64,000 bases of DNA from Gremmenia infestans. Lineage: Eukaryota; Ascomycota; Leotiomycetes; Helotiales; Hamatocanthoscyphaceae. Position numbers and translations under genes: made by a program. Shown piece by piece: positions 42,991 to 55,481 of this stretch. Where the stretch lies: contig JAFEVB010000036.1 in the NCBI GenBank assembly GCA_032629725.1, positions 310,001-374,000 of the forward strand, in the 5' to 3' direction. Every line of letters starts with the position of its first letter. The first letter of the stretch is position 1. The notes under the pieces were generated by a model that saw only the letters and a list, made by a program, of their open reading frames with translations, did not search any database and had not been told where the DNA came from.

Positions 42991-43775
42991 ATGGGCGGCC
43001 AAATCTCGAAAATGATGGGCAAGATCTTCGGATCGAAAGAAATGCGCCTGCTGATGCTCGGGCTCGACGCTGCGGGCAAGACGACGATTCTCTACAAGTT
43101 GAAGCTGAACCAGGATGTGACGACGATTCCAACAGTGGGGTTTAACGTTGAGACGGTTACGTATAAGAATGTTAAATTTAATGTATGGGATGTGGGGGGT
43201 CAGGATAAGATTCGGCCGTTGTGGAGGCATTATTTCAGTGGTATGTACTGCGTCTCTTTGCTTGGGAGGATGAGGGGGAGTATGGGGATGGCAGAGAGGA
43301 GAGGGGAATGGACATGAGGAGTGCAATGCTGATAATTGTGATAATAGGTACCCAAGGACTTATCTTCGTCATCGATTCGAGCGACAAGGTACGCATAGAG
43401 GAGGCAAGGCAGGAATTACATCGTATCATCAACGATCGAGAAATGAAGGAGTCGTTGCTCCTTGTATTTGCCAACAAGCAGGATGTCCCAGGAGGTATGT
43501 TCCTTGCCCTTCCTATCTCCCCAAGCATATACTTACCTACTTTGTTCCACAGCGATGAAACCACAAGAAGTCACAGACGCGCTCAAGCTCACCACCCTGA
43601 AAGACAAGATCTGGTTTGTGGTACCCAGTTGCGCTACGACAGGCGAAGGGTTATTGGAAGGACTGGTATGCTCCCCCTTGCTCACTGGAGTTTCGAGTAG
43701 TAGCTAATATTGAGAAATTAGGCATGGCTCTCCAACAACGTCAAATCTCCTCCAAACGGCCAAGCTAAGAAATAG
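42991..43775 (+). CDS. arf6: ADP-ribosylation factor 6 (Arf6/ArfB) GTPase
   Basis: Four exons: 42991-43240, 43348-43494, 43553-43665 and 43722-43775; introns of 107, 58 and 56 bp; phases agree. Product 187 aa. Gly 2 of MGGQISK is a myristoylation site. G-boxes: GLDAAGKT (24-31), TVGFNVETV with the switch I Thr, WDVGGQ, NKQD and SCATTG. KNVKFNVWDVGGQDKIRPLW and HRIINDREM match Arf6 rather than Arf1. Arf6 acts at the plasma membrane in endocytosis, polarity and actin regulation, which complements the ARP2 and SSO1 genes elsewhere in the window. The tail SPPNGQAKK extends slightly beyond the animal protein. Confidence 0.95.
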
Positions 43776-45463
43776 AACCCTCGAACCACATCAACCACCC
43801 CGACTCCCTTTCATTCCTCCATCCACCCCTCAAACCTCCTCCAAGAAACACAAACGAATGAGCGAACGAACACGGTCATGATCGGAGCATTGGAATTGGC
43901 GTTCTAGGCTCCCCAACACACAACACAACACAGTTCACAACCAAACTACGACCCCTACATCACACCAACACCCTTAATTGCTTTGCATGTACATTTTCTG
44001 CCTCTTCCAGCGTTCCGAATTTGAATTTTTCCCCCTACAAGCAACGGCGGCGATACCAAAATCTTTCTTGTCGGGTTAAACCTGACAAACGTGCCGTTTT
44101 TTATACCTTTTTTTACCACTTTATATTCGGAGGAGTGAAACGAGAAGAATGGGGTTTGGGGCTTACTTATGGAGATTGTAATGATACAGTAGAGGATTTG
44201 TAATACATAGTAGCTAGGGTATTAGGGGGCCTGCCGTCGAGTACCTAATGAATGAAATATGAAATGGATTTGGGAATTGAATCATTGTCTTTTGGATGAA
44301 TGGGGTTCTTAAGGGATTGGAAGCTTAAGGTGATGAGATGTGTGGTTATGTGTGGTTTGGTGATTTGGTACGGGTATGGGTATTCGTATCTTCGTAATAA
44401 CAGTATCCCTAACGCCTATTCCATTCCATCCCACTCTATTCTCTTCTCATCTTATCTTAAAGCAAAGCAAAGCAAAACCAATCCCAACCCCCATCATCCC
44501 TCCATTTATCAACCCCTCCCCCTCCCTCCTTTCTCCCCCCATCCATTCCCCAATCCCCATTCCCGACTCCCCGATCCCAACTCCCCCAAACACACAACAC
44601 ACAACTCAACCCCAACCTAACGAAAACAATTCAGGCCACAAAGCCGCATCCTCCAAACCGGTTTATGCACTCCATGTCTATCGGCCGTCACGGTGCCGCC
44701 TGCGCGTCGGCCACCGAAGCCTTTGCTCCAGAAGAGAGGCATTGTATTGATTGTTCTTTGGTTTGTGGCGGGGGTATATGAGATTTGGTGGGGGGAGGTT
44801 TTTGTATGGTGGGGTTTGTGTGGGGAGAGGTGATCGATGGATTGATTTCTTATTTCGCTGGTAAGGTAGCGAGCGTGAGGTGGAACGTCGTGCGGCGAGG
44901 AAGGTGTTTGTCTTGTCTTGGTTGTGGAAGTTTGGCTGGCTTCTTCAATGAGCTGTATGGATGGATGGTAGGTAAATAAGTCACAAGGAGTAGGTAGGTG
45001 TTCGAGTGAAGGTGTTAGAGTGGATGTATTTTAATTGTTAATTTATATTCATTCATTCATTCCTCTGTTCAAGAACTTCTACTTCTATAGTACAGGATAT
45101 GACGTATGAAATCAATCAGGGAATTGACTTCATCAGGTTAGTCTTGGCGATGTGCTTGGCGAATCGGGATGTGATGTCTTCTTGGTCGTGACTGACTCGT
45201 GAAACATGGCATATTCTGCAGGTCCAGCGCCACAGCAGGGGCTGCGCCACATGTCTGTTTGCCGCCACTTGCGCTTCTGCTTGGCTTGCTCTTGGTTTCC
45301 CCATCAAGCACACCGCTCCCTTTACAAGTAAAGAGTGGGAGTGTCTTTTTCTCCTCCTCTTTTACATATCGTTCATACCTTCCCTTTCTCCTCATTAAGA
45401 GCAAGGATAATCATGACAACAATAATATAATGATTCGACAAGCTCGGAAAAGCAAATCACAAA
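43776..45463. other. Intergenic, about 1.7 kb
   Basis: 3' flank of ARF6 and 3' flank of SSN3. Pyrimidine-rich C/T tracts at about 44490-44600 and an ATTC repeat at 45047-45062. Open frames in the C-rich tract are low complexity. A small G+C-rich segment near 44660-44750 shows no recognisable product. Confidence 0.45.
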
Positions 45464-47094
45464 TCACTCCTTGAGCCTTTTGCCCGGCCTCGAATCGTCT
45501 GGCAACCCGCTCCTCTTAGTCCCTGGCAGCGAACTCGTCCGGATATCATTATCATCCTGACTAACCCTCCGATGCGGATACTCCATCTTCATGCCCTCGA
45601 AGCAATTCGCACTCACCTTATCCCCGCTCTGGAAGAAGCTATGGTTTAGGGCCGCTTGTGCAGTGAGTCGTTTCTCGGGGTCATATTCCAGTAAGCCGCT
45701 TAACAGCTTGTATCCCTCTGAGCCCAAGGATGCGTTGGAGCTGGGTATGCTGGTTGCTGAGTGCGAGTTGATGGTACTGTAATACCACTTCTCCAAACTC
45801 GATCCACCATTTCTATGGTGCGAAGATGCGGATAGAGTAGTTAGCTGTGCGTACTCAGGCATGTTAACCAAATGCGGCCACTGTTCCTTACGCGGTAACC
45901 CCATGATCTCCACAATCTTCTGCATCTGATTTCTCTGAAATGGAACCGTTTTCTTACTGTCCATCTTGGCCTCCTCTCCCTTAAAGATCGGGCGTAACGA
46001 CAGGAGTTCCGCGAAGATGCAGCCTACGGCCCACATGTCTATCGCGGGCGTATAATGTCTGCTTCCGAGGAGCAGCTCGGGCGCCCGGTACCAGATTGTT
46101 ACGACGACCTTATCGCCTGAGAAGAGCGAGTGCAGGGGTTTGTTGAAGAGGCGCGCAAGCCCGAGATCACCGATGCGTACTTCACCGGAGGAAGTCACCA
46201 TGATGTTTGCGGGCTTGAGATCTCGGTGCAGGACCCAGTTGGCGTGTAGGTACTGGCAACCATTTAGGAGTTGGAACATGATGCTTTTAACGGTGGCCGG
46301 CGGGATGGGGTGGCGTGTGGGCTGCGTGTGGTGGTGGATGATCTGCAAGAGGTCGTGCTCGGCGTACTCGAGGACCATGAAGATGCATTTGTCTTCTAAT
46401 ATGATCTCGACCAAGCGGATGACATTTACGTGACTTAATTCAGAGCAGAGGGCCATTTCTCGGACGGCGGATTGAGAAATACCCGTGTACTGGATCTGTT
46501 CTCCTTCCTTGTCTAATGTTGTTTAGTATTCATCATGTGGCTTAGGACAGGTTTACGAGATGGCTGACTGGCTTACCAGGCTTGAATTTCTTGATGGCAA
46601 ATTCGCCCGTCTGACCGTGACGGCCTACTGCTTTGTAGACGCGTCCATATGTTCCACTACTAATGAAACCGATCACTTTATAACGGTCAATGACTCGGAC
46701 TTTACTCTGATATCCCATGTTAGGGCCTACGCCCCTATCACTCGGATCTGGAATGGATATTAGCAACGTATGAAATTAAAAGCAAGAACAAACAGACGGA
46801 AGGAGGGATTGCGTCTAGGAAACATGTCGAGATGTCTCAGGGAGGAGCAAGGTAATCAGATGACCGAATCTCAACGTCACAACGTAATTATGAAGCCATC
46901 GTTAGACCAGGCAAATAAAATAGGACTAGACGAAAAGGAGAGAACCCGAAAGAGAGAGAGAGAAAGAGAGCAAAGGAAGAGAGAAAGGTGGGGAAAGTAC
47001 CATCAAAAGCTTGCTGGACGCTTCTCTTTAAGGTTTGAGTTCTTGACGCAGAAACCGAGGAAGGGCCACCCCCGGAGGATGGTGGGTTGCTCAT
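45464..47094 (-). CDS. ssn3: Cyclin-dependent kinase 8 / Srb10 (Mediator kinase)
   Basis: Three exons on the minus strand: 47094-47001, 46747-46577 and 46512-45464; introns of 253 and 64 bp; phases agree. Product 437 aa. Kinase marks: glycine loop ISSGTYGRVYKA, catalytic Lys in FAIKKFKPDKEGEQIQYTG, the C-helix SQSAVREMALCSEL (CDK8-type instead of PSTAIRE), HRDLKPANIMV, GDLGLARLF in place of DFG, and VVTIWYRAPELLLGSRHYTP. The KGEEAKMDSKKTVPFQRNQM insert is specific to CDK8. It pairs with cyclin C and Med12/13 to repress RNA polymerase II. The first exon is Ser/Gly-rich, and the tail has a basic PGKRLKE, possibly nuclear targeting. Confidence 0.95.
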
Positions 47095-48469
47095 TATTTC
47101 TTCGTCTGGTTACCGTAATGAGAAAGAATGGTTTCATGCACTGCAGTGCACGTGTGCGTGCGTGCCACCTACGGCCGGGCCGGGAGATAGACGCCGAATG
47201 AGCGGCGAAGTACTGCACAGGGACGGGGTGTGTGTAATACAATGTAATGTACAATTAATGTACAGTAATACTGTAATGTGTGGTGTGGGATAAGAGATGA
47301 TCCGGATGTATTGCGTTGTGTTGGCTTGGGCGGACTTGGCTTGGCTTGGATTGGATTGTGGATGCGAGGTGGATGTGATGTGCGGTGGGGTTTAGCTGCC
47401 CTTGTCATCAGACTACTGCCCGTATTGTACAGTAGCTACTCGGTAAATAATACTTCTAGTTCTGACCTTACCTGAGGTTACCTGACTTGCGTCGATGAGT
47501 GAAAGAGATAATTGGCGCGCCAAATGAACAACCCGGGGCCGGAGGGAGGGAGGGAGGGGTACTGTAGCGGCTAGGTGAATGTGGTAGTATGAAGATATAC
47601 GATATACGGTATGCGGTATGCGGTAACAGCGACTGATTTACGTAGCAGGGCTCGGTCAGTTCCTCAGGTAGCCAGGTAGTTTGTTCTTGGAAGTTCCTCA
47701 TACGGATATAAATGGACATGTATCTGTGTCACCGGTACCGGTAGAGTACCAAACGCAGGGCTCGCTCATCCAGTCAGCCGGAGAAGGCGCTGATCAAAAG
47801 TGGAAGTTGAGTATGGCTACCTGCTTAAGAGGGGTTGAGTTCCAGAATAGATGAGGCAATTGATTTGTTACCAGGCCCATGGATCCAACAGTAGTAGTAG
47901 TAGCGCCGTGATACAATAATCAACGTGAGGGTGAGAGCGGGGTAATAGATCCGTGAGCTTGATGCAAATGGGGACTTATAGATGGACACTCGGGACATTC
48001 CAAAGTGACAGATACTGCATGACAATGACAATGACAATGACAATGCATAAAGAGTTGGTCGCCGTGAAGTAAGCAAAAGCAGTCAGCAAGTGAGAAAGTA
48101 TCGAAAGGGGTAAAAGTCATGGAAGATATCCAATACGAAGGTGGTACGACTGCGACTGCGACTACGACGTTGACATATATATTACCTGGTAGGGTAGGAT
48201 TCCGTACAACTCCTCCTACTGTGGGGATGTCTCAAGCTTCCTCCTATTCCTATTGGCCCATCAGCGGCTGATTGCATATCTCCCGCATAATTGTTTCATA
48301 ATGTTGCACAAACCTTGGGTGACACAAGACACAACGACATGCCTTTCCACGCCTCACCTTGAGCTGAGTGCGTACAGTGCTACTGATCTGTACAACCACC
48401 GCATCACCTAATTGCGGGAGGAACAAGCGATCTGCAAATTGATATTCTACTACTCGTACTCGACCTCAG
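47095..48469. other. Divergent promoter region, SSN3 and MFS transporter
   Basis: About 1.4 kb. Simple repeats: GGAG at 47543-47557, GCGGTAT near 47608-47623 and a four-unit ATGACA repeat at 48019-48045. No gene recognised. Confidence 0.5.
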
Positions 48470-50046
48470 ATGGCGTCCGGCGGTGTGCGACAGTGCATTC
48501 GAGATGTAACTCTGTACCTGGTCTTTCTAATAATTATCTCTACTCTTGGACCACTGCAGTTCGGTTTTCATCTGGTAAATAATACTACTACCAGCTCCTC
48601 CACAAACTTCATATATTACATAACTAACATATCCTGCCCCAGGCTGAACTAAACTCCCCTCAAGATGTTATTACCTGCAAAGAAAAGTCCGTCGCCGAAG
48701 ACTTCGCATCGTCCCCCGACTCCAACTTCCCGCAATGCATTCCTATGAACGAAGCCGCATTCGCTGCCCTCTCTTCGATGTTCGTGCTGGGTGGGTTCAT
48801 CGGGGCGCTGTTTGCAGGCCCGGTCTCGACAAGCTATGGCAGGTTGATGGCGATGCGGATAACGAGTCTCTTCTTCGTGCTGGGATCGACTCTTGAGGCT
48901 TTGGCGGGTACAATGCCTATAATGTCCATCGGGAGGTTTCTGTCTGGTGTTGGTGGAGGCGCATCGACGGTCATTGTGCCACTATACATCTCTGAAGTCG
49001 CACCCCCAAAAGAAAGAGGGCTGTTTGGATCCATGACACAGGTCACGATCAACATCGGGATTTTGCTCACTCAGACATTGGGCTTCTTTTTGAGCAGGGG
49101 ATCTCTATGGAGGATTATTCTCGGCGTTGGGGCTTGCATAGGGCTTCTGCAGGGCCTGGGCCTCTTTTTCGTTCCCGAAAGCCCAGCATGGCTCGCGGCG
49201 CACAAAGATCAACAGCTCGCAATTCGTACGCTGCAACGGATCCGCGGCCACGGTAATTCGATCGCCGAAGAGATCGAAGACTGGGATGTCGACAAGTCGG
49301 TCCCAGAAGCAGAGGGTCTCCTCCAAGATCCAGGTGTTCTTTCTCGTCGCGGATCCTCAAATAGTAAAGCCTCCCAAAGATCCATCGCCCACGTCGGTTT
49401 CTTCCAAGTGGTCAAAGATCCCCTCTACCAACCCGCCATAATCGCCGTAATCGGCATCATGTGCGCACAGCAGCTATGCGGAATCAACAGTATAATGATG
49501 TACTCCGTCTCCTTGCTATCTGGTGTCGTCTCCATCTCATCTAGTGGTCTCACCATCATGATCTCTCTCATCAATCTCTTTACAACCATCGCCTGCGCCC
49601 CACTAGCTGACAAGATTGGTCGGAAGGCCTGTCTTCTCGTATCCATTTCTGGCATGGGATCTATGTCTTTCCTCCTCGCATTCTCGCTTCTTTACCAGAT
49701 TAAGCTCATGTCCGCCATTTCCGTCTTAGCTTTTGTTGCTTTCTTCGCTACAGGCTTAGGTCCTGTGCCATTTATGATGGCGTCTGAACTTGTAGGCCAA
49801 GAGGCCGTCGGTGCTACTCAGAGTTGGGCTTTAGGAGCCAATTATATTGCTACGTTCCTCGTGGCACAGTTCTTCCCGATCATGAATACTTGGTTGAATG
49901 GAAGACTTGGCGGGAAGGGATGGGCGTTCTTTGTCTTTGCTGGGTTGGCGGCTCTGTGTTTTATATTCGTGGCGTGGAGAGTACCGGAGACGAAAGGGAA
50001 GAAGGACGCTGATGAAGTCTGGGGGAGAGATAGAAGGGTGGACTGA
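48470..50046 (+). CDS. MFS sugar-type transporter (Vps73/YBR241C-like)
   Basis: Two exons: 48470-48574 and 48643-50046, joined in phase 0 by a 68 bp intron (GTAAAT to CCCAG). Product 502 aa with about 12 membrane segments. Sugar-porter marks: GPLQFGFHLAELN after TM1, SYGRLMAMR (loop 2-3), SIGRFLSGVGGGAS, PLYISEVAP, PESPAWL after TM6 (usual PESPRWL), QQLCGINSIMMYS (the QQxxGxN block of TM7), DKIGRKACLL and PETKG after TM12. The AELN motif and short soluble ends resemble yeast Vps73 and YBR241C, vacuolar hexose-porter relatives, more than plasma-membrane hexose transporters. Substrate unknown. Confidence 0.92.
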
Positions 50047-52044
50047 AAATAAGTTACATTGGATCATCAATTGGAAAGGCTGGCGTATAATAAATAGCGT
50101 CTAGGAAGGATATAAGGACAAAATCTAAATAGTCTGAATCTTAAAAGCGAATTTTATAAAGCCCTAGGGTCTAGGTGGCAGGTCCTCAGGTCACCGCCCA
50201 TGTTGAGGAGCTCGAATTTGCAGAGTACACACAGGCTGGCAATTTCCTGACCATTTTGGACTGAGTGCTTAGGGTATGGATGCGTCCAAGATGTTCCGCC
50301 GTGCCACAACACAAGCATGGCATGTCTCTGAAGGCCCTTTTAACGACACTCTAAGCTCTCAACTCTCTTGCACAGTCATCACAAATGACACTTTCTAAAC
50401 AAATATGTTAGTTCAGGTAACTCCAAGAAGTGTTCAAAAGAGAGAGAGAGGGGGTGGGGGGTGCAAGAGTTGAAATTGTTGCTCGACCTAATGCGGTTTC
50501 AGAATGACTGACTTTCCTCTTGCTAAGGTATGCTATGATATATGAAATAGGCCTGAAAGGTAGTTCTTTCCGTGCACCATCTGATTCCGGAGCTGGTTTA
50601 GCTAATTAGGGAGCTAAAAGACCCAGAAGAGGCGCCTTTGGTACGCTTGATATCGTTCTCGTTCTACGCTGTTCTTTAGGATCCGATGGAGTGTTTCGTC
50701 AGACTGGATCCGAGGTACTGTTTTGCTCCCGGCTCACACCATTCGAGAGAGGCAAAGCTACTGTAGCGTTTTCGTCTTCGGCAGTAGGTATGCTCTTTCA
50801 ATTACAAAACCGTCTCTTGTTCAAGCGAGCACACGAGCTCCCTATTCGACCGAGATGGAGGCAGATCCGACGGCCATGCTATTCATGAGTGTTTCTTCGG
50901 CTTCTCGGGCCTTCTTGTCTTTATGGAATGTTTCTGGTTGATTGATTGATACTGTCTTTATAGCAGCTTAGTCGATCTTCCGTGCTCAATTCGAGAGCAA
51001 TCCACACCATAAGTCAAGCTAAGAACAGTCCTTAGCAGAGTCTGTTGACTCATTTTGCCTTGTAGTATCTTGGATAGATCAAAAATTGTTTTCTAGGGCT
51101 TTCCCGGATTCATATTCGCTTCTTCAGCCCTCCTCGCTTTGCCTCGGGAGTCGTCCCTTCTCTTCCCCTATCTACCTCGCTTAATAAGTGGATCATCCTC
51201 TGTCAAAAGAAAATCGCATCGCCACCAACTGAAGACTTCCTAGGAATTCCATTCCTTCGCAAGACAAAATTGAACCAGAATCGTCCCGCCCAAGTACAAG
51301 TATCACTCTAATGTAGACTACAAGCCTCCTCAACCGAACGATCTAGAAGTACACACCGTGTTGATTGATCAGTGCCAATAAAGAGCATGTGATTGAAAGA
51401 TGGGGGTGGAATCGAAGGGCTTGTGGCTAATCAGAGGATGGATCATTGATTGTATTTTTGCTTGCTGGGACAGATGATCGAGGAGGCGATTAAGAGGAGT
51501 GGGAAATACCTTGAGGCCGTGCAGCCATTGTGCGCGTGTGGGGTGAATTGGGTTGGAGAGGGGTTTGCGGAATGGAACAATGAAGGGAAAGGAACTGGCG
51601 TATGACATGACTTGCAAGGGATGGTGATTGTGATTTGTGGGGACCTATCGAAGGTGCCTTGAGCGCGAAGGGAATTGCTAATTTGAGGGTCTCGAGAGTT
51701 AGTATTGTAGGACGAAGGTTTTGGAGAGAGGCCTTGGCCGTTACAGGGAGAGAAATTTGAGGGATCATCGAGAGCTTTCATGGAGATGGAGTAGCTTAGT
51801 GAGACTGAGATTTCTATTTACGTTCTATGAGTTCTGAGAGCCTCAGATTATGGACGGGTAAGTGAGAGAAGGAGGGTTTATTGTACAAGAAGTTTAGAAG
51901 AGGACCTCCCCCGAGCAACAAACCATAATCTCACAGGTCTTATACAAAACCACGCAACGAATCCCGATAGCATATATTAGAACGCCACAGCTCCAGAGTA
52001 ACGTACTTTCTCCTCGACCAATTCCACAGAGAGCTGTAGGTAGA
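50047..52044. other. Intergenic, about 2 kb
   Basis: No convincing gene. A GA repeat with a G-run lies at about 50440-50462. Minus-strand frames at 51369-51781 and plus frames at 50691-50941 are low in coding character and lack motifs. Confidence 0.45.
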
Positions 52045-53114
52045 TCAGAAAACGCCAAGCGTCTGTGAAACAGTCGCAACCATAAGACCAATAGCGAGAC
52101 CTAATATATCTACACATACGTTGGATTTGACTCCATTATTTGGAATCATCATTGTTTGGTTTGCAATGTTAGCTATACCTTGACTCGGCGTGCCGGAGAG
52201 TTGCTTCCCTATCATCCTGGGCCATCGTCCGTACCTGTTCCCAATTGGGTAGTATTGGCATGTGATGGACCAAATTGCTGAAGTTGAGATATTGGAGATG
52301 CCCTGGGCTAATTTGAAGATCTGTCAGCATGAATCCCTCGAGCGGACGTTGAGCTAGACTTGACATACTACAAAGCTGTCTAGCGCACCCAATTTTGGTA
52401 GTATCGGCCCACACAACCCGTCCGAATTCGTACATAGAGGGATGAACGTAAATGTAATCGTAATTTATCCTCGTGAGTCCCAAGCCATCAACAAAGTCGT
52501 CTACTGTTTTATCGCCATACCTATGGTTCTCACCATATCCATATTCCGGGCTCCCATGATTTCGGGAATTTTCGTCTATGTTGGCGTAGCTTGTCTAAAT
52601 ATAAATGTCAGCTTTTTATCTCCGAGATGTCTCACAATACTTGGTTTCTGAGCAACGATGAGTGCCTTACCGAAAACCCATTAGCACACTTGGCTACCCA
52701 TTCCCGACTTGCACTCTCTAGCGTATTGTTCCACTTTAGAGCGGGGGAACCGTGCTGAGCTCGATACCACTGCGTGTTTTCGGAAATCAGCGATGTATGA
52801 TTAAGAATGATATGAAGACCCAGCACCCGGGTGTCAAAAGTCAGCATTGAAGAGGAATACAGAGAAATGTGATGTGTAAAGAAGAGGAAGGGTCCAAGAA
52901 GTCTTACATTGTGGTCAATGAGGACTTGATCCTTGAATTGGGCGTCATCCACGAGGCTGGGATCGTAGGACACCGGAGATTCTTCTGGTAACTGGACTAT
53001 AGCATGTATAGCTGTGATGGATCCTTCAGCTGCCTCTGCGTTGGCCATGGGCCCGAAGGCATAGAGGATGATGGCGACTTTAATGAAGTATTTGGCGACC
53101 TTGTTGGTTGGCAT
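52045..53114 (-). CDS. Secreted CAP/PR-1-like protein, probable GPI anchor
   Basis: Four exons on the minus strand: 53114-52908, 52769-52671, 52594-52369 and 52307-52045; introns of 138, 76 and 61 bp; all phases agree. Product 264 aa. Residues 1-27 are a signal peptide (cleavage after MANA). CAP domain: IDHNWYRAQHGSPALKWNNT, REWVAKCANGFS, YGYGEN and FGRVVWADTTKIGCARQLC, then CQYYPIGN. The CAP1 signature, usually GHFTQVVW, reads YEFGRVVW, so its His is missing. The C-terminus (GLAIGLMVATVSQTLGVF) is hydrophobic and follows NNGVKSN, as in GPI signals. CAP proteins bind sterols or lipids and many are secreted during host contact; that role is inferred. Confidence 0.8.
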
Positions 53115-55481
53115 GTTGACGACAAAAGAGATTGGTCAATACCGATGCTTCTTGTGATGATTGAAGATGCTGAAGCAGTAACAAACAAAGGTTATGATGG
53201 TCCAAGCAATATTGTTTCACGATATATGAGCAACGGTTGGATGATTGAACTTCGGTGAAGGCGGCAGGTTAAGGAGCGAGATGAAGGCTTTGTATGATGT
53301 AGACCAGGTCTCCAAGGAAGGTGCGAGTGGGATGCCTCCTACCCAAAGTGGTTGAGGCTAGCTTACATCGACAAAACTAGAAGATATAGAATAACAAGAG
53401 TCGTGCAATCAGCGCATACAAAAGCTCGTCCAAAGCATTGCACCCCATCAATATGGGGGTTTCGTTATTGAAGTCGCCGTGAGATATAAAGTAGCTGCTA
53501 TTAACACTTCTATATCGTCTTAGAAGACACATCCTTGGAAAAAACAGGTACCTAACTTGAACATAAAATGCTCGCACGCTCCAGGCAGCTTTTCTTTCAC
53601 CAAAGTGAGTTGAACGACAGTTGAATATTGCCGGATACCTAAAGGACTAAACGGAAGAAAACACGATATGTACTCAAGGCACCAACGAGACTTCGTTACA
53701 TAGGTACTCAGCACATGACACCACAATATATGTCAGCGCTTTCAGAACCTCCGCAAAAAGGAGAGGAATGGAACCCAAGTTTCTTTTACCGGTCAAAGCG
53801 TGGCAGGAATCTGTGAGCATTCCATTTTCCACCAAAGAAAGACTCGCCCCTCACGAAAGATACGATCCGGCTTCTAACAACAATCCAGACCGTCCCTTGT
53901 CTCTTGGGCTAATGAAAGTTAAGATTTTTCAGGAGGGTGAGGCGTGGCGGGCGTGATGATGGTGATGCCGGGCGTTGAGTACTGTACATGTAGATCCCAT
54001 CCCCATCACTCTAGTGGGGCTCGGCAGCATGCTGGAGAGCCACTAAAAGACTTCGTTTTCGTTTCCCCTGGCTGGCTGCATTTCAGTCTTGAACAATTTC
54101 CTGACAGAGTGTGAAAACTCTCGCCAAATGCAAATATGCGCGTTGCGCTTCCGTCAGCTGGGGTGTGAGCTGGCGGGCAGCTCTCAGCGTGGTTATTGGC
54201 CCTCTTGTGACAGCAGCGGCTCGATGAGTTGCACTAATTTGGGGTTCTGCATTTTTCAATTCAATGAACCACCAACATCGAATCAAATGTATCCCCTGCA
54301 AGAGGCAACTTTCAAGTCTTGAAACAATGTCGGAAATAATCTGAGCATACTTCGGAAGGATAGGAGATTGTCAACTTCAATCATTTATCTCAAGAGCCCC
54401 GTTCCTGCCACGTGCTCTGGGATGGATATTGTTGTGTGAGGTGAACAATGGCGTGTCGAAGGCAGAAGCAGCAGCTTACAGCCTTAGCAAGCTTACTAAA
54501 CAATAATAATACAGGGAGGTCAAAAACTGAACAAACTTGGAAGGCTTGAATACAGGATGCTGATGAGTTGACAGCTTCGGTACAGCATACATGTACAGTC
54601 CAATACGAAGGCATGTTTCTTCAATATACTTGCGCGATCAGGTCAACTCATGCTGTTCTACCATCATTATCGAGACACCCGGCTGGAGGCACCATTTTGA
54701 AACGTTGCTATCATCACCGGCTTGTTATATAAAAGAGCAGATATGGAAATTTCCGGAATCTGGTCTCGCCGATTCTCTGCATCACTATGCTGTGCTGTCC
54801 GGATCATTGTTTGAAGTTTCGTACCTTGCATCCCGTTCCCGCGTTACACTACATCTCCTGTATCTGGGAATTTAAAGCGCTCTCATTCTCGATAGGCAAA
54901 GCAGCTCTATGAAATGTTCCAAGCCGTGCGAGACTTTAAAGATCTACCCAGGAGGAAGGGTGCTGCTGTTCGTGTACACCGATGCTCATAGCACCGTGGA
55001 AATTTATAGTAAGCTCTTGCTCCTGCAAAGCCGGGTCAGCATTATTAATACTTGCTTGCTTCCCTCTAAAATCAAAGTGTGCTTCCAGACATCTTCTTCG
55101 GTCTCTCATAATATTCTTTGTGATTCTAGGAATCGCCTTCATTCATTCAAGTGCAGGACTAATTTAAACTATTGGTGTGATTTGAACCACTTACAAGCCA
55201 TTGGTGATCAAGCCATATCGAATTCACACAAACCGAGAGATTGAATCTGTCTTCATCCCTGAACAATCTGTGAATTCGGTGAATTCGGCATTCTTTTGCC
55301 CATCTGTTGGCGGTCACCCCTTTAGCTCGCTTACGGATTATATTGCTATATATTGTTGGGGAACACTTCCAAATCAAAACACAACACCATTTTTGAATCC
55401 AAGATCGACAATATCCACCACCTTGAAAACCTTCTTTGAAAACACGTTTCCCATCAAGACACAATTTGATAGGCCTCGACA
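53115..55481. other. Intergenic, about 2.4 kb
   Basis: Divergent region between the CAP protein and the WSC protein genes. Short frames on both strands, none with signal peptide plus motif. No repeat family recognised. It is the longest gene-free stretch outside the transposon block. Confidence 0.45.

Noticed and set aside
44300..44750. Pro-rich frames between ARF6 and SSN3
   Set aside because: They come from C/T low-complexity tracts and change character between frames.
51369..51781. Overlapping minus-strand frames near 51.5 kb
   Set aside because: No homology-like motif; three frames are similarly open, as in non-coding DNA.
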